DNA from: an uncultured Oscillospiraceae bacterium | GTDB lineage: Bacteria > Bacillota_A > Clostridia > Oscillospirales > Oscillospiraceae | DNA: 22,944 nt | Assembly: GCA_944386965.1 (NCBI GenBank) | Contig: CALXDE010000097.1 | Span: 1-22,944 of the forward strand | Reading direction: 5' to 3' | In this document: in pieces, positions 7,696-14,876 of the stretch | Layout: the number at the start of each line of letters is the position of its first letter | Position numbering within the stretch: position 1 is the first letter of the stretch | Program-made: the position numbers and the translations under genes | Notes under the pieces: model-generated | Told to the model about the DNA's origin: nothing | The model's database searches: none | Seen by the model: the letters and a program-made list of their open reading frames with translations, nothing else

Positions 7696-8967
7696 ATGCG
7701 GGAATACGTCCTGAACCGCCCGGACGGGGCGGCCATGCGCCGGGCGCTGGAGAACAATCGAATGAACGCGGCCGGGGCGATCCTGCGCCTGGCGTGGCTG
7801 GCGGGCCTCCTGCGGGAGGAGATCCAGCTCCTGACCTGGGCCCAGGTGGATCTGGCGGGCGGGCAGCTGTTGCTGCCGGGCCGGGCGGTCCCCCTGGAGC
7901 CGGAGCTGTCGGCGTGGCTGGCGGAGCTGCGGGGCGCGCGCAACGGCGCGTCGGACCGGGTGGCCCTGTCGGACCGGGACGGCCGCCCCCTGGCGGCCCA
8001 GTCCATCTCCCGGCTGGCCCGGACGGCCCTGGACGCCGAGGGCCTAACCGCCGTGCGCCTGATCGACCTGCGCCACGACTTCGTGGTCCGTCAGCTGGCG
8101 GAGCACGACTGGCAGTACGTCTCCCGCATCACGGGGCTGGAGGCGGCGGCCATGAACGCCCATTTCGCCGCGTACCTGCCGGAGAAAAAGGTCTCCACCC
8201 GCGCTCGCCGGGCGGGCCCGCCCCAGATCGACGAGTTCGCCCTGTGGAAGCTGCTGCAGGCGGAGCAGGCCACCCCCGCCGGGGCGACGCTGTGGCTGAC
8301 GTGGCAGCTGGGCCTTGGGGTGGAGGAGATCGCCGCCCTGAAGTGGTCCCAGGTGGACCTGGACAAAGAGCGCCTGATCCTGCCGGACCGGGAGCTGCGC
8401 CTGCCCAGCGGGGTGCTGGGGGTCCTGCGGGCCCTGCGGGCGTCGTCCCCGGAGGAGGCGGAGCACGTGCTGGCCACCCGCCGGGGCGGCCGGCCCTACG
8501 ACCGGACGCGCCTTTCCAAGCTGGCCCGGACGGCCCTGGTGAAGGGCGGGCTGGACGACGTGACCCTCCGGGACCTGCGGCTGGACTACGACCTGCGGGT
8601 GGGCGGGGAGAATCAGGTGCTGGATCTGGTCCGCCGGGAGGGGTCCGTCACCCGGAACCAGGTGATGGAGCTGCTGCGCATCTCCAAGAACACGGCCTAC
8701 GGCCGCCTGCGGCAGATGGTGGCCCGGGGCCGGCTGACGAAGGTGGGCACCCGCTACTACCTCCCCGCGTCGGTGGTGCCGCCGGAGCGGCAGGAGCAGG
8801 CTATTCTGGACTATCTGGGGGAGGTGGGCTTCGCCTACCGGCAGGACATCGCCCGGCTGCTGCGGATCGGCCCCCGCCAGTGCTGGCCCATCCTGCACCG
8901 GATGCTGGCGGACCGCCAGATCACCCGGGACGGCCAGAAATACACCCTGCTGAAGAGGGAGGCGTGA
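7696..8967 (+). CDS. Duplicated degenerate tyrosine-recombinase protein with two winged helices
   Basis: A 423-residue protein made of two copies of a tyrosine-recombinase-like catalytic fold followed by two winged-helix units. Copy 1 spans about 25-160 and copy 2 about 195-303. Paired segments are AGLLREEIQLLTWAQVDL with LGLGVEEIAALKWSQVDL, and SRLARTALDAEGL with SKLARTALVKGGL. In copy 1, DLRHDF (124-129) resembles the family DLRHTF box, but the preceding His is Ile, the first catalytic Arg is missing and the nucleophile position is Phe157. Copy 2 keeps only R295 of the box and ends before the tyrosine region. It is therefore almost certainly inactive as a recombinase. Residues about 305-358 and 366-420 look like winged helices (SVTRNQVMELLRISKNTAYG; AYRQDIARLLRIG), suggesting a DNA-binding regulator. 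GGAG lies 7 bases before the ATG. Function is unknown. Confidence 0.8.
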   Translation: MREYVLNRPDGAAMRRALENNRMNAAGAILRLAWLAGLLREEIQLLTWAQVDLAGGQLLLPGRAVPLEPELSAWLAELRGARNGASDRVALSDRDGRPLAAQSISRLARTALDAEGLTAVRLIDLRHDFVVRQLAEHDWQYVSRITGLEAAAMNAHFAAYLPEKKVSTRARRAGPPQIDEFALWKLLQAEQATPAGATLWLTWQLGLGVEEIAALKWSQVDLDKERLILPDRELRLPSGVLGVLRALRASSPEEAEHVLATRRGGRPYDRTRLSKLARTALVKGGLDDVTLRDLRLDYDLRVGGENQVLDLVRREGSVTRNQVMELLRISKNTAYGRLRQMVARGRLTKVGTRYYLPASVVPPERQEQAILDYLGEVGFAYRQDIARLLRIGPRQCWPILHRMLADRQITRDGQKYTLLKREA

Positions 8968-9032
8968 GGGCGCGCCTCCCTTTTCCGGCGTCGGCGGGGC
9001 CGCCCTGGTTTGTTACAGATTCAGGCACATTT

Positions 9033-9056
9033 ACGCCGCTTTTGGGCGGCGTTTTT
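9033..9056 (+). terminator. Terminator after the pseudo-recombinase gene
   Basis: A 7-base GC-rich stem (ACGCCGC with GCGGCGT) closed by a TTTTGG loop and followed by a T-run at 9052-9056. It separates the pseudo-recombinase gene from the S-layer promoter. Confidence 0.75.
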
Positions 9057-9084
9057 CAATTCCATTACAGTTCCGCCGAATCTG

Positions 9085-9113
9085 TGGACAATTTTGGCTG
9101 GGCCTGATACAGT
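9085..9113 (+). promoter_or_regulatory. Promoter of the S-layer protein gene
   Basis: TGGACA as -35 (9085-9090), a 17-base spacer, and TACAGT as -10 (9108-9113) preceded by TGA, an extended -10. The predicted leader is about 145 bases and contains the imperfect pairing CTGTC (9138-9142) with GACAG (9169-9173), plus further GC-rich self-complementary segments. These could stabilise the mRNA. Confidence 0.6.
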
Positions 9114-9265
9114 GTCGTTGCGGACGGCGGAGCAGCTCTGTCAGCCGGCTTGGCGGTTGGTGTAGGCCGACAGCGAAGTTGGTTGGCTAGCCCCCACACG
9201 AACCATCGACCCGGCGGAGGAGACGCCCCGGCGGACCGTAAATTTCAAAAGGAGGAGATATCCCC

Positions 9266-12265
9266 ATGAAGAAGTTCCTTTCTCTGGTGCTTGCTCTGGC
9301 GATGGCCCTGTCTCTGGTCACTGTCAGCGCCGGCGCCAAGGACTTCACGGACAGCGACGACCTCAGCGGCGAAGCTTATGAGGAAGCCGTCAACGTGATG
9401 TCCGAGATGGAGATCATCGACGGCTATGCCGACGGCGATTTCCGTCCCCAGGGCACCCTGACCCGTCAGGCTGCCGCCAAGATCATTGCCTGCATGATTC
9501 TGGGCAAGACCACGGCGGAATCCCTGGGCACCTCTGCCGCTCCCTTTAAGGACGTGCCCGCTGGCAGCTCTTTCGCCGGCTACATCGCCTTCTGCGTGGA
9601 GCGGGGCCTGATCAGCGGCTATGCCGACGGCACCTTCCGTCCCACCGGCACCCTGACCGGCTTTGCCTTCCTGAAGATGCTGCTGGGCGCCCTGGGCTAT
9701 GACCAGTCCATCGAGGGCTACACCGGCACCAACTGGACCGTCAACGTGGCCGGCCGCGCCTATGAGATCGGCCTGACCGACGGCAACGACGAGTTCGTTG
9801 GCTCTCAGCCCTGCACCCGTGAGGAGGCCGCTCTGTACGCGGTCAACACCCTGAAGGCCACCCTGGTGGAGTATGAGAACAAGGGCTCCAGCATCACCGT
9901 CAACGGTGCTGAGATCGTCACCGGCGCTTCCGCTCCCACCTATGTGACCTCCAGCGTGTACAACCAGGCCACCAGCATCAACGCTGACCGCGACAACAGC
10001 GGTGACTACACCGTCGAGTTCGCCGAGCGTTATCAGCCCGACCTGCGCCTGGACGCCGAGACCGACGTGTTCGGCCGCCCCGCCCGCGTGTGGAGCTGGG
10101 ATGGCGAGGAGATCGGCACCTATGTCGATTACAGCCTGATGGTCGCCGAGTACACCACCTCCGTCACCGGCAAGGAGCTGTACAACGTTGTGGGCAAGAC
10201 CGCTCATGACAAGTATGACTTCTACGCCTATGTGGACGGCGAGGACGACGATCTGTACAAGGAGATCGCCCGCAACAATGAGTCTGATGTCGACCACACC
10301 GACAACGGCGCTCTGACCCAGGTCTTCGTGGATTCCGAGGCCGAGGAGGTCATCGTCACCGTCGTGAACACCTACCTGGCTCAGGCCATCGCCGATTACA
10401 ACGAGAAGAAGGACACTGTCGACTTCGAGGTTTACGGCGTGACCAGCAAGGAGACTGTCTCCGGCGAGGACTTCAACGTCTCTGACGTCGCCAAGGACGA
10501 CTTCGTTCTGGTGACTTATGCCGACAATGACATCCAGTCCATCGACGACGTGGAGATCCTCTCCGAAGTCGAGATCAACCGCTTCAGCGCCAACGGCAAC
10601 CACGTCACCGCCGTGACCGTGGACGGCACCAAGTATGATGCCTCCGCCATGCTGGACTATGATGAAGAGGTCCTGGACGACTACACCGACACCAACCTGA
10701 AGGACACCACCTACAACGTGTATCTGGATGCCTACGGCTACGTGATCGGCGTGGACATCGTCGACGCCGCTGACAACTATGTGTTCATCACCGGCACCGA
10801 CAAGGGCAGCAGCAACCTGTCCACCAAGAACATCGAGGCCAACGCCATCTTCATGGACGGCACCACCGCCGTGATCGACGTCAAGAACGACGGCACGGTC
10901 GGCGACGGCGCTCTGATCAACAGCTGGTTCAAGTACACCGTGAACAGCAGCGACGTCTACACCCTGAAGGAGATCACCAAGACTGTCGACATCTTCTCCG
11001 ATGACGACTACGATGTGGCCCAGTTCCGCAGCACCGACGCCCAGGTCGACAAGATCGACGACAGACACATCGCTCTGAAGGCCATCAATGGCAAGAACGT
11101 CTATGGCACGGACGACACCGTGTATCTGCTGGCTGAGCTGGACAAGGTCTCCAACACTGATGGCACCTACGGCGTCATCAAGGGCGTCGACGAGGTGGTC
11201 GTCGGCATTGACAACGCCGAGTTCTCCGTCTGGAATTGGGAGGCCGTCTATAAAGAGGTCGACATGACCTACGGCACTGGCAACGACATCTCCAACGGCG
11301 TGTACACTCTGTACGATGACAACGGCGACGTGATCGCTGCCGTGGTCGTCGGCGAGAGCGGCAGCGTCTCCGAGAGCATCGCCTATGCCCACACCGGCGA
11401 TCTGGAGGACGAGAGCTATGACCGCTCCACCGAGATGTGGACCTGGACCCGCTACGTCATCATCAACGGCGAGGAGGTCCTCCTGACCGAGACCAACGAC
11501 GAGGATGACAGCGTCCTGGAGAACGCTCCCGCTGGCAAGATGGCTCAGTGGACCTGGTTCGTTGTCAAGTACGACGCCAACGGCAACGTGAAGGACGTCG
11601 AGCCCTATGCCACTGAGGAGGCTGCTACCTATGCCACCTCCCTCAACCAGGCTGTTACGATGCTGGAGGACGAGGACACCGTGGTCGCCAACATCTATGC
11701 TGGCGATGACGTGTACGACCTGAAGGGCAAGACCCTCTACAACGTCAGCGATGACGAGGAGGGCTTCCGGATCGCCGAGGGCGTGAAGGTCGTCCTGCGT
11801 CAGCAGAACAACAACAAGTGGCGCACCACCTTCGACGAGGGCGTTGACGCGCTCGAGGCTGTCCTCGACACCCTGAACGAGGATCCCGATCACGAGTACA
11901 CCCTGGGCGCTGTGATCGAGAACGGCCGCGCCACCAGCGTGATCGTGATCGACCACTCTGAGGACGACGATTACAAGGGTCCCGACGGCCAGCCCGTTGG
12001 CGATGTTGCCCGCGTTGTCCTGAAGAAGGACGGCTCCATCGCTCTGTACGACAAGAAGGGCGTTGCCATTGCCGGCACCGAGGCTTCTTGGACCCTGTAC
12101 ATGCGTGGTCCCAACCAGGACGAGTTCCGTGAGGCCGCCAGCGGCTCCGACATCAGCAAGGACTACACCGATGTGGATGCCTTCATGGGCGCCCGCAACG
12201 ACTACTCCTTCTACCTGGTGGTGGATGGCGTTGAGTCCTCTATCGTGACCACTGACCCCGCCTGA
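9266..12265 (+). CDS. S-layer homology domain protein, secreted
   Basis: A 999-residue, strongly acidic cell-surface protein. The N-terminus is a classic signal peptide (MKKFLSLVLALAMALSL) with likely cleavage after SAGA. Three SLH motifs follow at roughly 25-80, 90-150 and 155-210, with signature stretches IIDGYADGDFRPQGTLTRQ and LISGYADGTFRPTGTLTG; the third is weaker (EIGLTDGNDEF, CTREEAALY). SLH motifs anchor proteins to pyruvylated secondary wall polymers. The remaining 780 or so residues are rich in Asp, Thr, Val and Tyr, look beta-rich and resemble no enzyme I know. An excellent AAAAGGAGGAG site precedes the ATG. Codon choice is narrower than in neighbouring genes, and a long leader plus double terminator suggest very high expression, so this may be a main S-layer subunit. 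Confidence 0.9.
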   Translation: MKKFLSLVLALAMALSLVTVSAGAKDFTDSDDLSGEAYEEAVNVMSEMEIIDGYADGDFRPQGTLTRQAAAKIIACMILGKTTAESLGTSAAPFKDVPAGSSFAGYIAFCVERGLISGYADGTFRPTGTLTGFAFLKMLLGALGYDQSIEGYTGTNWTVNVAGRAYEIGLTDGNDEFVGSQPCTREEAALYAVNTLKATLVEYENKGSSITVNGAEIVTGASAPTYVTSSVYNQATSINADRDNSGDYTVEFAERYQPDLRLDAETDVFGRPARVWSWDGEEIGTYVDYSLMVAEYTTSVTGKELYNVVGKTAHDKYDFYAYVDGEDDDLYKEIARNNESDVDHTDNGALTQVFVDSEAEEVIVTVVNTYLAQAIADYNEKKDTVDFEVYGVTSKETVSGEDFNVSDVAKDDFVLVTYADNDIQSIDDVEILSEVEINRFSANGNHVTAVTVDGTKYDASAMLDYDEEVLDDYTDTNLKDTTYNVYLDAYGYVIGVDIVDAADNYVFITGTDKGSSNLSTKNIEANAIFMDGTTAVIDVKNDGTVGDGALINSWFKYTVNSSDVYTLKEITKTVDIFSDDDYDVAQFRSTDAQVDKIDDRHIALKAINGKNVYGTDDTVYLLAELDKVSNTDGTYGVIKGVDEVVVGIDNAEFSVWNWEAVYKEVDMTYGTGNDISNGVYTLYDDNGDVIAAVVVGESGSVSESIAYAHTGDLEDESYDRSTEMWTWTRYVIINGEEVLLTETNDEDDSVLENAPAGKMAQWTWFVVKYDANGNVKDVEPYATEEAATYATSLNQAVTMLEDEDTVVANIYAGDDVYDLKGKTLYNVSDDEEGFRIAEGVKVVLRQQNNNKWRTTFDEGVDALEAVLDTLNEDPDHEYTLGAVIENGRATSVIVIDHSEDDDYKGPDGQPVGDVARVVLKKDGSIALYDKKGVAIAGTEASWTLYMRGPNQDEFREAASGSDISKDYTDVDAFMGARNDYSFYLVVDGVESSIVTTDPA

Positions 12266-12297
12266 TCGAGAAGCATTTCTCAGTCAGAGCATAAGCA

Positions 12298-12330
12298 AAG
12301 ACCCCCGGGCTTCGGCCCGGGGGTCTTTCT
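12298..12330 (+). terminator. S-layer gene terminator 1 (UUCG tetraloop)
   Basis: A 12-base perfect stem (12299-12310 with 12315-12326) closed by TTCG, a very stable tetraloop, followed by TTTCT. It lies about 30 bases after the S-layer stop codon. Confidence 0.9.
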
Positions 12331-12394
12331 CTGCGGCGGACCCGAAAACAGGGGCCGCCCGGTCCCAGCGCCTTTTGGCTGTTCCGACAGGCTG

Positions 12395-12426
12395 AGGCCC
12401 CCGGGCGAAAGCCCGGGGGCCTTTTT
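12395..12426 (+). terminator. S-layer gene terminator 2 (GAAA tetraloop)
   Basis: A second 12-base perfect stem (12395-12406 with 12411-12422) closed by GAAA, followed by TTTT. It shares the CCCCCGGGC stem core with terminator 1. The T-run is only on the plus strand, so it backs up the S-layer terminator and protects the convergent gene. Confidence 0.85.
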
Positions 12427-12427
12427 G

Positions 12428-12910
12428 TCAGCTCTTTTTCCGCAGGCCCAGCACCCAGTAGTGCTTGCCCTGGGTGTTCAGCTGGTGGCGGGGGTCCGAG
12501 TTCTCGTAAAAGGACATCTCCGTGCCGTTCCAGGTGACGTTCACCTCCAGAAAGGTGGTGGAGGAGTCGATGGCGCTCTTGGTGCCCACCACCGCCGTGG
12601 GCTGTCCGCCCTGGCCGAGGAGCACCGCCCGGTCCCCGGAAGCCAGAAAGATGTCCGGCATCTGGGAGAAGGTGATGTGCGTGGGGTTGTACGCGCCGTT
12701 GGCCCCGGTGCCGGTGTAGGTAAAGACCTCCATCTGGCAGTCGCCCGCGGCGGCCAGCGCCGCCGCCCGGGCCGCCGCCTCCGCCTCGATGGCGTCGGCG
12801 TTGGCCTTCAGCGCCGCGTCGATCTTCGCGTTGTCGCCGTTGAAGTCGGACATCAGGATCCGGTCCGTGCTCTCCCACTGGGAGAGCTGATAGTTGGTGG
12901 TTTGATTCAT
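12428..12910 (-). CDS. Small phage-tail-like hypothetical protein
   Basis: A 160-residue protein starting MNQTTNYQLSQWESTDRILM. This N-terminal pattern, with DFNGDNAKIDAALKANADAI and an Ala-rich helix (residues about 30-55), is one I associate with phage tail or tail-fibre-adjacent proteins in gut Firmicutes. The C-terminal part is beta-rich (VFTYTGTGANGAYNPTHITF, NVTWNGTEMSFYEN) and resembles a receptor-binding or carbohydrate-like fold, but I cannot name a domain. No signal peptide is seen. GGAGG lies 8 bases upstream of the chosen ATG; another ATG two codons earlier would be too close to it. No other phage structural genes are nearby. It converges on the S-layer gene and has a large palindrome immediately upstream. 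Confidence 0.65.
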   Translation of the reverse strand: MNQTTNYQLSQWESTDRILMSDFNGDNAKIDAALKANADAIEAEAAARAAALAAAGDCQMEVFTYTGTGANGAYNPTHITFSQMPDIFLASGDRAVLLGQGGQPTAVVGTKSAIDSSTTFLEVNVTWNGTEMSFYENSDPRHQLNTQGKHYWVLGLRKKS

Positions 12911-12930
12911 GTTCATTCCTCCGGTCATGA

Positions 12931-13093
12931 TTTTCGCGGGGCGTGCTTCCGGGCGGCTTCCGCAATTTTTTTCGGGGGCGTCCCCGCCGCCCGGAATGTT
13001 CCCTGCACTCACTCCGTGAGTGCAGGGAAATGATGCACGCCCCCGTGCACCGCCGGGCAAAAAAATTTCCGGACACCTCCGGCCCCGCGAAAA
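12931..13093. repeat. Large concentric imperfect palindrome
   Basis: Three nested inverted repeats share nearly the same centre (about 13012-13016). The outer arms are 12931-12942 with 13082-13093 (12 bases, perfect). The middle arms are 12964-12972 with 13059-13067. The inner arms are 12999-13012 with 13016-13029 (14 bases, perfect, loop TCC). It resembles a foldback or MITE-like element, or a long structured RNA. Confidence 0.6.
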
Positions 13094-13171
13094 AGCGCCC
13101 CGGCCATCGTCCGGCCCCGGGGCGGCCCCGCCTCCGGGGGCTGCCGCCCCCATCCGGGTCCCGCGCAAAAG

Positions 13172-13205
13172 AGCCGGACCGCGCACAGCGCGGTCCGGCT
13201 TTTTC
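13172..13205. terminator. Terminator-like hairpin
   Basis: A 13-base perfect stem (13172-13184 with 13188-13200) followed on the plus strand by TTTTC. The minus-strand side also carries a short T-run (CTTTT). No gene clearly depends on it. Confidence 0.7.
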
Positions 13206-13264
13206 GTCATGTTGCGTCAAGCTCTCCGGCCAGCGCCACCCCCGGAAAAGCTGAAAACAAAAAT

Positions 13265-13289
13265 CCCCGGAGCCATTTCGGCTCCGGGG
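13265..13289 (-). terminator. Terminator-like hairpin on the minus strand
   Basis: A 10-base perfect stem (CCCCGGAGCC with GGCTCCGGGG) with an ATTTC loop. Reading the minus strand it is followed by ATTTTTGTTTTC. The transcript it would end is not obvious. Confidence 0.6.
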
Positions 13290-13432
13290 GGTTCTCTGTC
13301 CTGTATTGATAAAAAAGATGCGGGTGCCGCGGAAGGACAAAACCGGCCTTCTGGCCGGCGGCGCAGGGGCGGCTTTGCCGACCCCGGGCATTGAAATGCC
13401 AAAGGGTGAAGCGGGCCAGCGGCCCGCGGAAC

Positions 13433-13471
13433 CAAAAAGAAAGACACGCTCACAGCGTGTCTTTCTTTTTG
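13433..13471. terminator. Perfect 18-base stem, bidirectional terminator
   Basis: Arms 13433-13450 and 13454-13471 are perfectly complementary around the loop CAC. One flank is A-rich and the other T-rich, so it can work from either strand. It marks the last GC-rich chromosomal-type sequence before the AT-richer accessory segment and may end the minus-strand cargo transcript coming from the right. Confidence 0.85.
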
Positions 13472-13539
13472 TCTAACCGCTACAATCTAGATTTCATTAT
13501 CAGGAGTATAAAACAAAGCCTTTAGGAGTTTAGAAGAGA

Positions 13540-14409
13540 TTACATCTTTTCCGGATCATCTTTGCGGGAGACATCTTCCAGCAGATTTGTCACAACCTGA
13601 TGGAGTTGGGCTGCATTTTTCGCAGTTATAACTGGAACGCCGGTCCGCTCCTCAACCGCTTTCCGCGCAATTCCAGCCGCTTCTCCGCCTTCGCGTGCAA
13701 CCACTATATTTTCAGCAAAGGTCTCAGGCATTTTCTGTTTGGAAATTTCAGTCGTTGTAGCCTCGGCCAGCATATTCAATACCAGCTCCATGGTCGTCAT
13801 GTTGTCACGGAGATTCTCCTTTTTCAGACCTTTCAGGTTCTTATACTGCCGTGTACTCATACCGGACCAAGACCGTGTGATTTCATCTGTCAAAATTGCG
13901 TATTCGACGCCCTTCTGTACACCACGGACATCCCATTCATCCGTCAATTCCTTGCGGACCTGGATAGCCTGCAACCGCTGATTGATCCATTCGCGGGTAT
14001 AGCCTTTCTTGAGATAAGTCTCCAAGGCTCGCTCAATAGTCAATTCCGGGTCAATGGTTTCTTCGACACGCTCCCTGCCTACCTGGGCCAGCCAGAGCTT
14101 GAACGGCTCAGCTTTTGGAGATGGGATTGACTGAATGATACGAAGGAGTTGTTCCGTATCAGCTACATCGGTCAGACGCTTTTTGCCGTCTGCGGCAGTC
14201 ATTTTCAAACTGTGACAATTTGTCACGGTTTCGTTTCCCTCCGCTTTCAGGCGTTGCTTGAGCTTTCGCCAATACGCTTGCGGATCAACGCTGTCTGCAA
14301 GAATTGCCACCACATCCACAACCGAGAAATACCATTCTTCCTTTTGCTCATCCCAAGCGGTGCGGATGCGCTTATTTTCAAAAAGCTGAATCCGATCATC
14401 TGCACTCAT
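13540..14409 (-). CDS. BRO-N domain protein, DinD / antirepressor-like
   Basis: A 289-residue cytoplasmic protein. The N-terminal 110 residues look like a BRO-N domain, as in phage antirepressors and DNA-damage-inducible protein D (IQLFENKRIRTAWDEQ, WYFSVVDVVAIL, YWRKLKQRLK, then SIPSPKAEPFKLWLAQVG). The middle part (TIERALETYLKKGYTREWI, then DEITRSWSGMSTRQYKNLKG) and the C-terminal stretch (AREGGEAAGIARKAVEERTG) match the DinD-like family, whose exact role is unknown. Many members are linked to phages or the SOS response. Its ATG overlaps the stop codon of the upstream tyrosine phosphatase gene as ATGA, so the two are translationally coupled. No LexA box was recognised upstream. It is the last gene of the minus-strand cargo and lies about 70 bases from the terminator at 13433. 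Confidence 0.75.
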   Translation of the reverse strand: MSADDRIQLFENKRIRTAWDEQKEEWYFSVVDVVAILADSVDPQAYWRKLKQRLKAEGNETVTNCHSLKMTAADGKKRLTDVADTEQLLRIIQSIPSPKAEPFKLWLAQVGRERVEETIDPELTIERALETYLKKGYTREWINQRLQAIQVRKELTDEWDVRGVQKGVEYAILTDEITRSWSGMSTRQYKNLKGLKKENLRDNMTTMELVLNMLAEATTTEISKQKMPETFAENIVVAREGGEAAGIARKAVEERTGVPVITAKNAAQLHQVVTNLLEDVSRKDDPEKM

Positions 14410-14876
14410 TCAACCTCCACCTCCTTTATCAGATACTCAAGCAGCCCTTGGCAGCCCACCGACACATCTCTCCAAGTAGCCTCGAAGTCTCTGGTGTACC
14501 ATGGATCGGCAACCTCTTGGCCCGGTTGGCCAGCATACTCCATCAGCAGATGGATCTTCTCCTCTGGGTTGCCGCAGAAAATGCCCCGCATATTGCGGAC
14601 ATTGGCCTGGTCCATGCCGATCAGCAGATCGTAATCCGTATAGTCGCGGTTCGTTAACTGCCGGGCTGCGTGGCTGGTGCAGGAGATTCCATGCTCCGAC
14701 AGTTTCCGCTGGGCAGGAGGATAGACCGGATTGCCGATCTCCTCCGTACTGGTGGCGGCTGAGGCAATGCAGAACAAATCCTCTATCGCAGCCTTTTTCA
14801 CCAGATTTTTCATGACATACTCGGCCATCGGACTCCTGCAAACATTGCCGTGACACACGAAAAGTATCCTCGTCAT
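14406..14876 (-). CDS. Low-molecular-weight protein-tyrosine phosphatase
   Basis: A 156-residue phosphatase of normal length. The catalytic CX5R loop is CHGNVCRS (C8 to R14), and the general acid lies in DPWY (D124). It should hydrolyse phosphotyrosine or phosphoarginine on cytoplasmic proteins; the substrate is unknown. I chose the ATG at 14876 because AGGAG lies just upstream and LMW-PTPs begin directly before the ILFVCHGN strand; an ORF start at 14903 adds nine residues that do not fit. The 5' part overlaps the open frame of the DUF1016-like ORF for about 440 bases in another frame. The stop overlaps the start of the DinD-like gene by ATGA. All motifs are intact, so it should be active. 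Confidence 0.92.
   Translation of the reverse strand: MTRILFVCHGNVCRSPMAEYVMKNLVKKAAIEDLFCIASAATSTEEIGNPVYPPAQRKLSEHGISCTSHAARQLTNRDYTDYDLLIGMDQANVRNMRGIFCGNPEEKIHLLMEYAGQPGQEVADPWYTRDFEATWRDVSVGCQGLLEYLIKEVEVE

Larger units (their letters stand above)
12911..13539. other. Non-coding, hairpin-rich region and probable island boundary
   Basis: About 630 bases without a convincing gene. It contains a 163-base concentric imperfect palindrome (12931-13093), three strong hairpins (13172-13200, 13265-13289, 13433-13471), and an abrupt change to AT-rich sequence after about 13472. ORFs across it lack ribosome binding sites and recognisable motifs. The AT-rich tail 13472-13540 precedes the accessory genes. 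Confidence 0.6.

Noticed and set aside
7794..9107. Plus-strand ORF overlapping the pseudo-recombinase gene in another frame
   Set aside because: Gly/Pro/Ala-rich shadow sequence with no ribosome binding site; the other frame has clear repeats and winged-helix motifs.
9245..11956. Long minus-strand ORF opposite the S-layer gene (903 codons)
   Set aside because: It mirrors the Asp/Val-rich codon bias of the S-layer gene, giving repetitive Val/Asp/His/Gly sequence with no start signal.
12931..13471. Possible CRISPR or tandem-repeat array among the hairpins
   Set aside because: The repeats are inverted hairpins of different sequence, not regularly spaced direct repeats with unique spacers, and no cas genes are present.
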